Assembly (NCBI RefSeq): GCF_011492965.1
Contig: NZ_CP045121.1
Location: 2,356,001 to 2,420,000 of the forward strand
Direction of reading: 5' to 3'
DNA: 64,000 bases
Source of the DNA: Rubrobacter marinus
GTDB taxonomy: Bacteria; Actinomycetota; Rubrobacteria; Rubrobacterales; Rubrobacteraceae
Part shown: positions 45,095-54,272 of the stretch, piece after piece
How the letters are laid out: each line of letters starts with the position of its first letter
Position numbering within the stretch: the stretch's first letter is position 1
Translations under genes and position numbers: made by a program
Notes under the pieces: generated by a model
Told to the model about the DNA's origin: nothing
Database searches by the model: none
Seen by the model: the letters and a program-made list of their open reading frames with translations, nothing else

Positions 45095-45625
45095 TTACGG
45101 GCCCTGCGAAGCACCGCCGTCGCCACGCCGGGACCCGGTCGCGGCGTAGAGGTTGGCGACCGTGTACGGCCGCCGCTCGCCGGCCTGCGCGGGGCCCGGC
45201 TCCGCGCCGGACACCGGCACCAGGATGCGCTCGTACCCCGGGCCCTCTAAGCGGTCGAGGGCGGGCCAGGCGGTCGCCAACGAGGCGGCGGTCGACACGC
45301 GCACCGCCGCGGCGTCTCCCCCGGTCCGAGGGCGGAACCCGGGGAAGCCGAGGGCCGCGCCCCACCCCAGCGGGATCAGATCCACCTAGATCACGCCGTC
45401 CGTCCACTCGCCCCCCAGGGGCGCGGCGACGTCCTGGTTGGGTCGGCCAGGGGCGAGCGTGCCGTAGACCGCCAGCGTGCGGCCCGTCCCGAAGAGATCG
45501 TCGAGCCGCCGCTCGGTGCGGCGGCCGTCCGACCCCGCCGCGCCACCCGTAGCATCGCGCCGGCGGTGCGCCGTGTTCGCCGCGGCCACCAAGCGCCTCA
45601 ACGCGGGCAGCGACACATCTTCCAC
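45095..45625 (-). pseudogene. Gamma-glutamylcyclotransferase-like (AIG2) protein with internal stop
   Basis: The frame reads TLAVYGTLAPGRPNQDVAAP, the AIG2/GGCT substrate-binding 'YGTL+xG' turn, then GGEWTDGVI and a TAG at 45386. It continues without a frame change as VDLIPLGWGAALGFPGFRP, then LDRLEGPGYERILVPV (with the expected acidic residue) to 45095. Unlike the other broken genes here, the lesion is an in-frame amber codon. GTG 45625 is a possible start (VEDVSLPALRRLVAAANTAH), but the family normally starts just before YGTL. Family members cyclise gamma-glutamyl peptides or amines; activity here is doubtful. Confidence 0.6.
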
Positions 45626-45849
45626 ACGCGCAACTAGACACACCGATCGGCCGACGACCCAAGAAACGAGAAGGCCGCCGATGGGCCGATACCGCAGAGC
45701 CTGGCAAGCGCGGCACGTGAACGTACGCGATCTCCTCGCGCCGCGCGCCGACGGCCACGCTTCGCAGGGTTCGCGAACAGTTTTGGTATCGAGGGCGCGA
45801 CGATCTGCTGTGTGCAAGTGAGCGATCGCGCGTGGATTCGGGGCGTCGT

Positions 45850-47903
45850 CTAGTCGTAGTCGCGGGAGGAGGTCGTCCGTCCCGCGCCGCTCTCCTCGAT
45901 GGTGAAGAGGCGGTAGGAGATGTTCAGGGTCTCCTTCTTGCGGGGCAGCTCCTTCTCCACGGGGGAGAGTATGGGCAGGGAGACCTCGCTCGTGCCCGCG
46001 CTGCGGAAGCGCAGGCCGGAGATCAGGGGGGCAGGGCCTCCGTCGAGCGTCATGTAGGCGGCGTCCTCCAGCAGCCCGGCCCTGCGGAGCTCGTCGACCT
46101 CCTGGCGGAAGCGATCCCGGCTGTAGGGGAGCACCGGGCGACCGTAGAGGTACTCGAAGGTGGAGGCGGAGCGGTCCGTGCCGTCCGGGACCTCGACGAA
46201 GAGCACCCGGGACTCGGGGACCGCGCGCTCGACCCTGTCGAACGCGGCCACAGCGCCCTCCAGCTCCCTGAACGCGAGGACCGGCAGCGCGGCGTTGACG
46301 GTCCAGGCGAGGGCGACGGCGGCCAGGACGCCGGAGAGGGCGAGGCCGGCGCGCGGGCTCCACAGGCGCCTTAGGACCCGTCCGGCCTCGACGACGGCGA
46401 ACCCGGCGAGGAGGGCCACCCCCGGAAAAACCGCCGGCACGAACCGGCGCGTCGCCCACGGTAGGTCGGGGGCGACGTTCGGCACCGTCGTGTACAGGAC
46501 GCCGAAGCTCAGGACGGCGCAGAGCAGGAGGACCCTCGGCGCGTCCGGGCGGCGGGCGGCGAGGACGAGGCCGAGGAGCGCGAGAACGGCGACGGGCGGG
46601 GTCACGAACCAGGTGAGCCGGAGCAGGATCTGCTCGCGGTAGGCGTCGTAGTCCCTGGACCCGTCCGGCAGGCTCTCCCACGGCACCGGCAGGACGAAGT
46701 AGCCCCAGAGCGCGACCCCGACCACGGCGAGGGCGCAGGGCACCGCCAGGCGGGCGCCCCGGACCCGCACCCAGACCCCGAGGCGCTCCCCGTAGCGCCG
46801 GCGCAGCGCCCAGAGGGAGCCGAGGACGAGGGCCGCGGCGACGAGGGCGTAGGGGGCGAGCTCTAACGCCTCGTCCAGGTCGTGGCGGCCGTAGATCAGG
46901 TTGAGGTAGCGCCCCCGAGGGTGTTCAGGTAGGCGAGGGCGGCGAGGGCGGCGAGGGCGAGCGGCACGCCGGGGTAGAGCCAGCGCCAGAACGGCCTCCG
47001 GAAGAAGAGGTCGCAGAGGGCGAGCGCGGGCAGGGCAAGCGCCGCCAGAAAGGCGTCCACCCGCACGAGCATCGCCCCGCCGAGCAGGAGCCCGGCCACG
47101 ACCCCGTGGCCCGCCCCGCCCCGGACGAACCGGACCGCGAGCCACAGCCCGGAGAGCACGAAGAGCTGCGAGATCACCTCGCTCGACGGATGCCGGGCCC
47201 ACCAGACCTCGGCATAGCTCGTCGCCAGCAATGCAGCCCCGAGAATCCCGGCCCAGCGCCCGAAGAGCTCGGAGCCCAGCAAGAACGCCATCCCCACCGC
47301 CAGGGCGCCGAGGACGGGCACGACGTACAAGCTGCCCCACAGGCCGCCCGCGAGGTTGCCGAAACCCAGAAAGGCGAAGGGGCCGGGGAAGAACTGGGGG
47401 ACGATCAGGTCCTGCCCGAAGACGTAGAAGCCGGGGTACTTTATCCCCTGCGCGAAAGGATGGAACGGCGCCACCGCCCCGACGAGCGGGTCCCGAACGA
47501 GAAACTCGCCCGTGCGCGCCAACCTGTCGGCGACGAGGGCGTACACCCCGGGATCCCGGCTGTTGATCACGTACTCCGCCGGCCGCGCGTACAGGGCGAA
47601 GCTCCCCGCCACCAGCCCGAGCACGGCCGCGTCCCACCCAGTAACACGCGGTAGCGGGCGTGCCTCCCCCCCACGCGAGAGCAGCCAGCCGACGACCGCA
47701 CAGGCCCCGAGGCTCGCCAGGATCGCGGGGACCCGGAACGCGCCCGCCAGCGCCAGCCCCACGAGCACGGGCGCTACGACCCCCACCGAGGCGGCCAGCC
47801 GCAACATCACCCACTCCCCCAGCCGTCGCCCTTGCGCGCGAGGCCCCCCCGAGAAAATGCCCGGGAGGTAAGCGAAGGCCAGCAACAGGACCGCCGTCAA
47901 CAC
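45850..47903 (-). CDS. GT39-type membrane glycosyltransferase (one frameshift)
   Basis: About 684 residues if repaired. It starts at GTG 47903 with AVLLLAFAYLPGIFSGGP. The first luminal loop holds NSRDPGVYALVADRLARTGE, with the Asp-containing 'DPGxY' motif of dolichyl/polyprenyl-phosphate sugar transferases (PMT/GT39-like, ArnT fold). About eleven helices and a C-terminal soluble domain (ALPVLAFRELEGAVAAFDRV to GAGRTTSSRDYD) follow. A single shift near 46912 joins the two halves, of the one-base-loss type. Such enzymes move a sugar from a lipid carrier to an envelope acceptor outside the membrane. Divergent from the iron operon. Confidence 0.72.
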
Positions 47904-48021
47904 GCCGAGAAGCCCCGCCGTCCATGGATTCTACGGAGCCTCCCCCAACCTAGTGACCTGGCTCACACGCGCCGCGCCCGGAGCTTGACTTGCGCCCGCG
48001 GCGTAAACTACCCTTGGCGTG

Positions 48022-48050
48022 TTGTTATTGCAAACGATTGTCATTATAAA
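48022..48050 (+). promoter_or_regulatory. Promoter with Fur-type operator in its 17-bp spacer (iron operon)
   Basis: TTGTTA (-35, 48022-48027), exactly 17 bp, then TATAAA (-10, 48045-48050). The spacer TTGCAAACGATTGTCAT (48028-48044) matches the palindrome at 44970-44986 at 13 of 17 positions, with a perfect right half-site. A leader of about 85 nt follows before the TTG start of the iron-binding protein. Confidence 0.7.
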
Positions 48051-48140
48051 AAGAGCGGGTCGGGGGCTGCGGGACGCGGTAGCCCTCCCGGCGATGTCTC
48101 GCCGTTGCGGGCGGGACCGAGTCTAGAACAGGCGGGCGGT

Positions 48141-49248
48141 TTGTTGCTAAAGAGGTCTTCCATCTTCGTTCTCATGGCGTTGTCCCTCGCGCTCGCCGGG
48201 GCCTGCGGCCAGGAAGCGCCGAGCGGGGGCCAGGGCTCCGGCGGCGGCGAGACCGCCGGGGGCGAGACCACCGGGGGTACGACGGGCGAGACCACGGCCG
48301 CGGAGCCGTTCCGGGCGGAGGAGGGCGCGCTCGTCATCTACTCCGGGCGCGAGGAGGGCCTCGTCGGGCCGTTGATCGAGCAGTTCGAGGAGGAGACCGG
48401 GATCGACGCCCAGGTCCGCTACGGCGACACGGCGGAGCTTGCGGCGACCATCTCCGAGGAGGGCGAGAACAGCCCGGCGGACGTCTTCTTCGCTCAGGAC
48501 CCCGGGGCCCTGGGAGCGATCGCCGACGCCGGCGCGCTCAAGGAGCTGCCGCAGGAGACCCTCGACCGCGTCCCCGAGGCGTACCGCTCACCCGAGGGCC
48601 AGTGGGTCGGTACCTCCGGTCGCGCGCGGGTCGTCGCGTACAACACCGAGGCGCTCCAGGAGGACGAGCTGCCCCCCTCCATCTTCGACTTCACCGACCC
48701 CGAGTGGAGCGGCAGGATCGGCTGGGCGCCGACGAACGCCTCCTTCCAGGCCTTCGTGACGGCGCTGAGGGTGAGCGAGGGCGAGGACAGGGCTCGCGAG
48801 TGGCTCGAGGGCATCCAGGCCAACGACCCGATCGTCTACCCGGACAACTCGACGACGCTCGACGCCGTTGCTTCCGGCGAGGTGGAGGTTGGCTTCATCA
48901 ACCACTACTACCTCTACCGGGCGCTCGCCGAGCAGGGCGAGGACTTCGGGGCGCGCAACTACATCCTTCAGAACGGCGACCCCGGCGCCCTCGTCCTCGT
49001 GGCCGGAGCCGGCATCCTGAACACCGCGGACAACCCCGAGGAGGCGCAGCGCTTCGTCGACTACCTGCTCGCGGATCAAGCCCAGCAGTTTTTCGCCGAC
49101 GAGACCTTCGAGTACCCGATGGTAGAGGGCATCCAGACCCCGAGGGGCTCGTTCCGCTCCGCGAGATAGAGGCCCGGACGTGGACCTCGGCGACCTCGAC
49201 GACCTGCAGGGGACGCTGGAGCTCCTGCGCGAGACCGGGGTCTTGTAG
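48141..49248 (+). CDS. Ferric iron ABC transporter, substrate-binding lipoprotein (FbpA/FutA type)
   Basis: TTG 48141. Signal peptide SSIFVLMALSLALAGACG with a lipidation Cys (slightly non-consensus lipobox), then a Gly/Thr-rich linker. The mature domain begins ALVIYSGREEGLVGPLIEQF and has the class F ferric-binding features: VRYGDTAELAATISEEG, ADVFFAQDPGALGAIADAG, and FINHYYLYRALAEQG with the adjacent Tyr pair that ligates iron in FbpA/FutA. The main frame stops at 49169, but the usual C-terminus follows one and then two frames over (DVDLGDLDDLQGTLELLRET, stop TAG 49246). Two one-base-loss shifts near 49148 and 49172 are therefore likely. First gene of the iron operon. Confidence 0.85.
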
Positions 49249-49264
49249 GGGTGGGGGGAGCGGC

Positions 49265-50878
49265 TTGACGGTTCTGCCGAAGGAGCGCGTAGCGGCGAAG
49301 GGCGCGAAGCGGCGCCCGCGCGGCAAGCGCCCGCCGGCGCTCGTGGCCCTGCCGGCCGCCCTCGTCGCCCTGGCGATGGTGCTGCCGCTCCTGTACCTCG
49401 CCATCCGGGCCTCGGAGGCGGGGCTGACGGAGATCTCGGAGGTCGTCTTCGACGCGTCCTCCCTGGAGGTGCTCGCCCGGAGCGTGCTGCTCGCGGCGGT
49501 CGTCACGGCCGTGGCGGTGGGGATCGCCGTCCCGCTCGCGTGGCTCACGGCGCGCACGGACCTGCCGGGGAGGCGCGTGTGGGCGGTGCTCGCCGCGCTG
49601 CCGCTCGTCGTCCCCTCGTACGTGGGGGGCCTGGTGCTCGTCAGCACGCTGGGACCACGCGGCCTCCTCCAGGGCGCCCTCGCGCCGCTCGGAGTGGAGA
49701 GGCTGCCCTCCATCTACGGGCTCCCGGGGGCGGCGCTCGCGCTCTCGCTGTTCACCTACCCTTACGTGTTCCTTACCGTGCGGGCCGCTCTTCGGGGGAT
49801 GGACTCCTCGTTCGAGGAGGCGGCGCGTTCGTTGGGGAGCGGGCGCTGGGCGACGTTCTTCAGGATCACGCTGCCCCAGCTTCGGCCGGCGATCGTGGCC
49901 GGGGCGCTGCTCGTCGCGCTCTACGCCCTCAGCGACTTCGGGGCGGTCTCCTTGCTGCACTACGACACGTTCTCGGCCGAGATCTACATCCAGTACAAGT
50001 CGGCCTTCGACCGCACGCCGGCCGCGATCCTCGCCCTCATGCTCGTCGTCCTCGTCGCCGCGGTGCTCGCGGTGGAGCACCGGACGCGCGGCCGGGCGAA
50101 CTACGGGGGGAGGAACTCGGCGGTGGCGAGGCCCGTGCCGCTCGGGCGCTGGCGCCTGCCGGCGCTCCTGTTCACGGGCGGCGTCGTCTCGCTCGCACTC
50201 GTCCTGCCCGTCGGCATCCTCGTGTACTGGCTCGTCCGCGGGCTCGCCGCCGGAGAGACCTTGGAGTCCGTGTGGGAGAGCGCGTGGAACTCCGTCTTCG
50301 TCTCCGGGCTCGCGGCGGGAGTCGCAGTGCTCGCGGCGCTGCCGGTGGCCGTCCTCGCGGTGCGCTTCCCCGGCAGGGTCTCCGGCTTCGTCGAGCGCCT
50401 CTCCTACGTCGGGTTCGCCCTCCCGGCGATAGCGCTCGCGCTCGCGCTCGTCTTCTTCGGCTCGAACTACGCCCCGGCGCTCTACCAGACCCTGGCGCTC
50501 CTCGTCTTCGCCTACGTCGTCCACTTCCTGCCGCAGGCGCTCGGCGCGATCCGCGCGGCGCTCCTGCAGGCCCGCCCGAGCGTCGAGGAGGCGGCGCGCT
50601 CCCTCGGCCGCGGACCCCTGGGGGTGCTCGCGACCATCACCGTGCCGCTCGCGCGTAACGGGCTCGTCGCGGGGGCCGCGCTCGTCTTCCTCACCACGAT
50701 GAAGGAGCTGCCGGCGACGTTGCTGCTCGGGCCGATAGAGTTCGACACGCTCGCGACCGAGGTGTGGAACGCGACCTCGGGGGCGTTCTTCGCGAGGGCT
50801 GCGGGGCCCGCGCTGCTGCTCATCCTGATCTCCGCGCCGCCGCTCTACCTGCTCACGATCCGGGACCGGGTTAAGTAG
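49265..50878 (+). CDS. Ferric iron ABC transporter, permease (FbpB/FutB type)
   Basis: 537 residues from TTG 49265 with a G-rich Shine-Dalgarno. A fused double permease of twelve helices: each half has the BPD_transp_1 EAA loop, SSFEEAARSLGSGRWATFFR in the first and SVEEAARSLGRGPLGVLATI in the second. This duplicated single-chain arrangement is characteristic of iron(III) FbpB/SfuB/FutB permeases. It lies 16 nt after the binding protein's likely stop, and the ATPase start abuts its stop codon. Confidence 0.9.
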   Translation: MTVLPKERVAAKGAKRRPRGKRPPALVALPAALVALAMVLPLLYLAIRASEAGLTEISEVVFDASSLEVLARSVLLAAVVTAVAVGIAVPLAWLTARTDLPGRRVWAVLAALPLVVPSYVGGLVLVSTLGPRGLLQGALAPLGVERLPSIYGLPGAALALSLFTYPYVFLTVRAALRGMDSSFEEAARSLGSGRWATFFRITLPQLRPAIVAGALLVALYALSDFGAVSLLHYDTFSAEIYIQYKSAFDRTPAAILALMLVVLVAAVLAVEHRTRGRANYGGRNSAVARPVPLGRWRLPALLFTGGVVSLALVLPVGILVYWLVRGLAAGETLESVWESAWNSVFVSGLAAGVAVLAALPVAVLAVRFPGRVSGFVERLSYVGFALPAIALALALVFFGSNYAPALYQTLALLVFAYVVHFLPQALGAIRAALLQARPSVEEAARSLGRGPLGVLATITVPLARNGLVAGAALVFLTTMKELPATLLLGPIEFDTLATEVWNATSGAFFARAAGPALLLILISAPPLYLLTIRDRVK

Positions 50879-51940
50879 GTGAGCGCCGCCGTGAACATCT
50901 CGGGGGTCGAGAAGAGCTACGGCCCCGTGCACGCCGTGCGCAGCCTCGACTTCGAGCTGGAGGCCGGGAAGGTGCTGGCCCTGCTGGGTCCTTCGGGCTG
51001 CGGCAAGACCACCACCCTGAGGCTCATCGCGGGCTTCGAGCACCCGGATACGGGGACCGTGGAGATCGCGGGCCGCACCGTCGCGGGCCCGGGGGTGAAC
51101 GTCGCGCCGGAGAAGCGCAGGGTAGGGATGGTCTTCCAGGACTACGCCCTCTTCCCCCACCTCACCGTCGCGAAGAACGTCGCCTACGGGCTCTCCCGGA
51201 GCAAGAACCGCGAGGGGGTCGTGGAGGACGTGCTGGAGCTCACGCACCTCAAGGGCCTCGGGGACCGGATGCCCCACGAGCTCTCCGGCGGGCAGCAGCA
51301 GCGCGTCGCGCTCGCGCGGGCCCTGGCGCCCGAGCCCGCCATCGTGCTGCTCGACGAGCCGTTCAGCAACCTCGACGCGGCGCTCAGGGCGCGCGTGAGG
51401 ACGGAGATGCGCGAGATCCTCACGGACGCGGGTGCTACGGCGATCTTCGTCACCCACGACCAGGAGGAGGCCCTGAGCCTCGCCGACGAGGTCGCCGTGA
51501 TGCTCGACGGCGTCATCTCCCAGAAGGCCCCGCCCGAGAAGCTCTACAACCACCCCGCGAGCCGCGCGGTCGCAGGGTTTGTCGGCGAGGCCAACTTCCT
51601 CCCCGGCCGGATGGAAGCGGGGCGCTTCGTCTGCGACCTCGGGGAGATCCCGGCGGTCGGAGACGTGGCCGAAGGCGGCGAGGGGGACGTGATGCTCCGC
51701 CCCGAGGCGCTCCTCCTGCTCCCGCTCGGGCACAAGCTCGCCGCCGGGGAGGCGCAGGTCGTGCGCCGCGAGTTTTTCGGCCACGACCAGCTCGTGGAGC
51801 TCCGCCTCGACTCCGGTCGCACGCTCCGCTCGCGCGTCTGGGCGGGCTCGACCTACAAGATCGGCGAGCGCGTCGCCGTCGGGGTGCAAGGCCCGGCCGT
51901 GGTCTTCCCCGCCGACGCCGACCGCGCGGCAAAACACTAA
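50879..51940 (+). CDS. Ferric iron ABC transporter, ATP-binding protein (FbpC/FutC type)
   Basis: 353 residues from GTG 50879, immediately after the permease stop. Walker A is LLGPSGCGKTT, the Q-loop lies near VFQDYALFPHL, the signature is LSGGQQQR, Walker B is IVLLDEP, and the switch His is in VTHDQEEAL. A C-terminal TOBE-like regulatory domain (about residues 245-353, VMLRPEALLLLPLGHKLAAG) is typical of FbpC/PotA/MalK-type ATPases. It powers the permease of the same operon. Confidence 0.92.
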   Translation: MSAAVNISGVEKSYGPVHAVRSLDFELEAGKVLALLGPSGCGKTTTLRLIAGFEHPDTGTVEIAGRTVAGPGVNVAPEKRRVGMVFQDYALFPHLTVAKNVAYGLSRSKNREGVVEDVLELTHLKGLGDRMPHELSGGQQQRVALARALAPEPAIVLLDEPFSNLDAALRARVRTEMREILTDAGATAIFVTHDQEEALSLADEVAVMLDGVISQKAPPEKLYNHPASRAVAGFVGEANFLPGRMEAGRFVCDLGEIPAVGDVAEGGEGDVMLRPEALLLLPLGHKLAAGEAQVVRREFFGHDQLVELRLDSGRTLRSRVWAGSTYKIGERVAVGVQGPAVVFPADADRAAKH

Positions 51941-51969
51941 CCCCTATCTCGGATCGGAGGATCTGGACC

Positions 51970-52878
51970 TTGCGTAGCCCTGTGCTGGAAAAGTTCGTGT
52001 TGGGAGTGGGTGCCGTGCTCGCGGTCGCCGTCGTCGCGGGTTGCGGGCAGACGGCCCCCCAGGGGAGCGGCGGGGAGGCCGGCGAGACCGCGGCGGAGAC
52101 GACCGCGGAGACCACGGCAGAGACCACCGCCGCCACGGAGGTCGGGAGCACGCCGGAGCTCGAGGCGGCCTCCGAGAGCTACGGGGAGTACGTCGTGGAC
52201 GAGACGGAGGACCTCGTCGACGCCACGGATCGGTTCACCGGCGCCGTAATCTCCGGCGACGTCGAGAGGGCCAAGCGGCTCTACGCGCCCACGCGCGTGC
52301 ACTGGGAGAGGATCGAGCCGGTCGCGGCGTCCCTCGGCGACCTCGACCCGAAGATCGACGCCCGCGAGGGGGACGTGCCGGAGGAGGAGTGGGGCGGCTT
52401 CCACAGGATAGAGCAGGCGCTCTGGGAGGAGAACACGACCGAGGGGCAGGAGGAGTACGCCCGCGTCCTCATGGCCGACGTCGAGGCCCTGAGGACGGAG
52501 GTCGAGGGCCTGGATCTCGAGCCCTCGGACCCGGTCGTGGGCTCCATCGAGCTCTTGAACGAGGTCTCGGCCGGCAAGATCACCGGCGAGGAGGAGCGCT
52601 ACTCGCACACCGACCTCTACTCCATCGCCGCGAACATCGAGGGCTCGGAGGCGGCCTTCCGCTCGCTGGAGCCGGCCGTCGAGGGCGAGGACCCCGAGCT
52701 CGTCCAGGAGATCGACGACCGCTTCGCGGACCTCTACGCCACCCTGGAGCCCTACCGCGACGGCGATGGCTGGGTCCCCTACACCGAGCTCGACGAAAGG
52801 GAGAGGCGCGAGCTGAGCCAGAGCGTGGACGCGCTCGCCGAGCCCCTCTCCCGGGTCGGGCAGGTCCTCCAGGCCTAG
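51970..52878 (+). CDS. efeO: EfeO-type iron-binding lipoprotein (imelysin/M75-like)
   Basis: 302 residues from TTG 51970. Signal peptide with lipobox VVAGC, then a low-complexity Ala/Glu/Thr linker (repeated ETTA). The imelysin-like domain follows: RVHWERIEPVAASLGDLDPK, the HxxE motif in EEEWGGFHRIEQALW, and SIELLNEVSAGKITGEEERY, SHTDLYSIAANIEGSEAAF. EfeO passes iron to the EfeU permease in EfeUOB systems. Here it follows a ferric ABC transporter by 29 nt and is followed by efeB; no efeU is in the window. Confidence 0.88.
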   Translation: MRSPVLEKFVLGVGAVLAVAVVAGCGQTAPQGSGGEAGETAAETTAETTAETTAATEVGSTPELEAASESYGEYVVDETEDLVDATDRFTGAVISGDVERAKRLYAPTRVHWERIEPVAASLGDLDPKIDAREGDVPEEEWGGFHRIEQALWEENTTEGQEEYARVLMADVEALRTEVEGLDLEPSDPVVGSIELLNEVSAGKITGEEERYSHTDLYSIAANIEGSEAAFRSLEPAVEGEDPELVQEIDDRFADLYATLEPYRDGDGWVPYTELDERERRELSQSVDALAEPLSRVGQVLQA

Positions 52879-52881
52879 CCG

Positions 52882-54204
52882 ATGAGCCGCGAGGAGAGGC
52901 CCGAGCAAGAACGCGGGGCGAGCGGCCCCCTCGACGGGCCGCGCGGCAAGCGCCTGAGCCGGCGGGAGGCGTTCCGGCTCGCCGGGGCGGCGGGCACCGG
53001 CCTCGCCCTGGGCGCGGGCGGCATGGGGGTGGCGGCGAGGGGCAGCCGCGCGGAGGAGGCCAGCCCGGACGCCGAGGCCGTCCCGTTCTACGGCGCCCAC
53101 CAGGCCGGCATCGCCACGCCGTCGCAGCACCGCCTGCACTTCACGGCCTTCGACGTCGTGACGGAGGACCGGGACGAGCTGAGGGACCTCCTGCGCGAGT
53201 GGTCCGAGGCGGCGGCCTTGATGTGCGCGGGCGAGCCGGTCGGCGACGTGGGGGGGGCCGGGTTCAGCCCGTACCTGCCGCCCGACGACACCGGGGAGGC
53301 CATCGGGCACCCAGCTTCCAGGCTGACGATCACGTTCGGCTTCGGACCGACGCTCTTCGAGCGCGACGGCGAGGATCGCTTCGGCCTCGCGGCCCGGAGG
53401 CCGAAGGCCCTCGCGCCCATCCCGCCGATGCCCGGCGACGCCCTCCGGCCCGAGCTCTCGGGCGGCGACCTCTGCGTCCAGGCCTGCGCGGACGACCCGC
53501 AGGTCGCCTTCCACGCCGTCCGGAACCTCGCCCGCATAGGGCGGGGCGTCGTCGAGATGCGCTGGTCTCAGATGGGGTTCGGCCGCACCTCCAGCACGAG
53601 CAGGCAGCAGGAGACGGGGCGCAACCTCTTCGGGTTCAAGGACGGGACGAACAACCTCAAGGCCGAGGACGAGCGCGCGATGGACCGGAACGTCTGGGTC
53701 GGGCTCTCGGAGGGACCGGGGTGGATGGAGGGGGGCACGTACCTCGTCTCCCGCAGGATCCGGATGCTCATAGAGGTCTGGGACCGCTCCTCGCTCGACG
53801 ACCAGGAGAAGACCTTCGGCCGCCACAAGGTGAGCGGCGCGCCCATCGGGCGGGAGGGGGAGTTCGACGCCGTGGACCTGGAGGCCGAGGGCGAGGACGG
53901 CGAGCCGCTCGTCCCCGAGAACTCGCACGTCCGGCTGGGGGCCGAGGGCGGGGAGAGCATCCTGCGCCGGAGCTACTCGTACACCGACGGCATCGACCGG
54001 GAGAGGGGCCAGCTCGACGCCGGGCTCTTCTTCGTGTGTTTTCAGCGGGACCCAGGGCGGCAGTTCGTCCCCATGCAGCGGCGCATGGCCGAGAACGACG
54101 CCCTGAACGAGTACATCTCGCACACGGGGAGCGCCGTCTTCGCGCTCCCTCCGGGTGCGAGGGAGGGCGGCTACGTCGGCGAGGGGCTCTTCGCCGGGGC
54201 GTGA
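52882..54204 (+). CDS. efeB: EfeB, DyP-type haem peroxidase with Tat signal
   Basis: 440 residues, starting 3 nt after efeO. Tat-type signal RLSRREAFRLAGAAGTGLAL (twin Arg). DyP fold: the first half has YGAHQAGIATPSQHRLHFTA. The distal-side motif is FGFKDGTNNLKA (GxxDG with the catalytic Asp, about residue 250), and the haem-ligand His is probably in FGRHKVSGAPIGR; AGLFFVCFQRDPGRQFVPMQ follows. EfeB acts outside the membrane in ferrous/haem iron acquisition, oxidising iron or releasing it from haem. Confidence 0.9.
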   Translation: MSREERPEQERGASGPLDGPRGKRLSRREAFRLAGAAGTGLALGAGGMGVAARGSRAEEASPDAEAVPFYGAHQAGIATPSQHRLHFTAFDVVTEDRDELRDLLREWSEAAALMCAGEPVGDVGGAGFSPYLPPDDTGEAIGHPASRLTITFGFGPTLFERDGEDRFGLAARRPKALAPIPPMPGDALRPELSGGDLCVQACADDPQVAFHAVRNLARIGRGVVEMRWSQMGFGRTSSTSRQQETGRNLFGFKDGTNNLKAEDERAMDRNVWVGLSEGPGWMEGGTYLVSRRIRMLIEVWDRSSLDDQEKTFGRHKVSGAPIGREGEFDAVDLEAEGEDGEPLVPENSHVRLGAEGGESILRRSYSYTDGIDRERGQLDAGLFFVCFQRDPGRQFVPMQRRMAENDALNEYISHTGSAVFALPPGAREGGYVGEGLFAGA

Positions 54205-54233
54205 GGCATCTGGGGCGGGGCCGGACGTCCCGT

Positions 54234-54239
54234 TACAAT
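54234..54239 (+). promoter_or_regulatory. -10 box upstream of ppgK
   Basis: TACAAT lies 33 nt before the ppgK ATG, in the short gap after efeB, so ppgK probably has its own promoter. No convincing -35. Confidence 0.35.
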
Positions 54240-54272
54240 AATGGGGTAGCAGGGAGAGCGGGAAGGTTAGGG

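Noticed and set aside
45386..45388. Amber recoding (pyrrolysine or readthrough)
   Set aside because: No other gene here uses internal TAG, and many genes end in TAG normally. A point mutation or base error is simpler.
44964..48050. IdeR/DtxR box
   Set aside because: The sites have the TGAxAATxATTxTCA-like symmetry of Fur/Zur sites and lack the TTAGGTTAGCCTAACC pattern.
52041..54272. A long Arg/Gly-rich frame running into ppgK
   Set aside because: It overlaps efeO and efeB in another frame. Only the portion from ATG 54273 is a gene.
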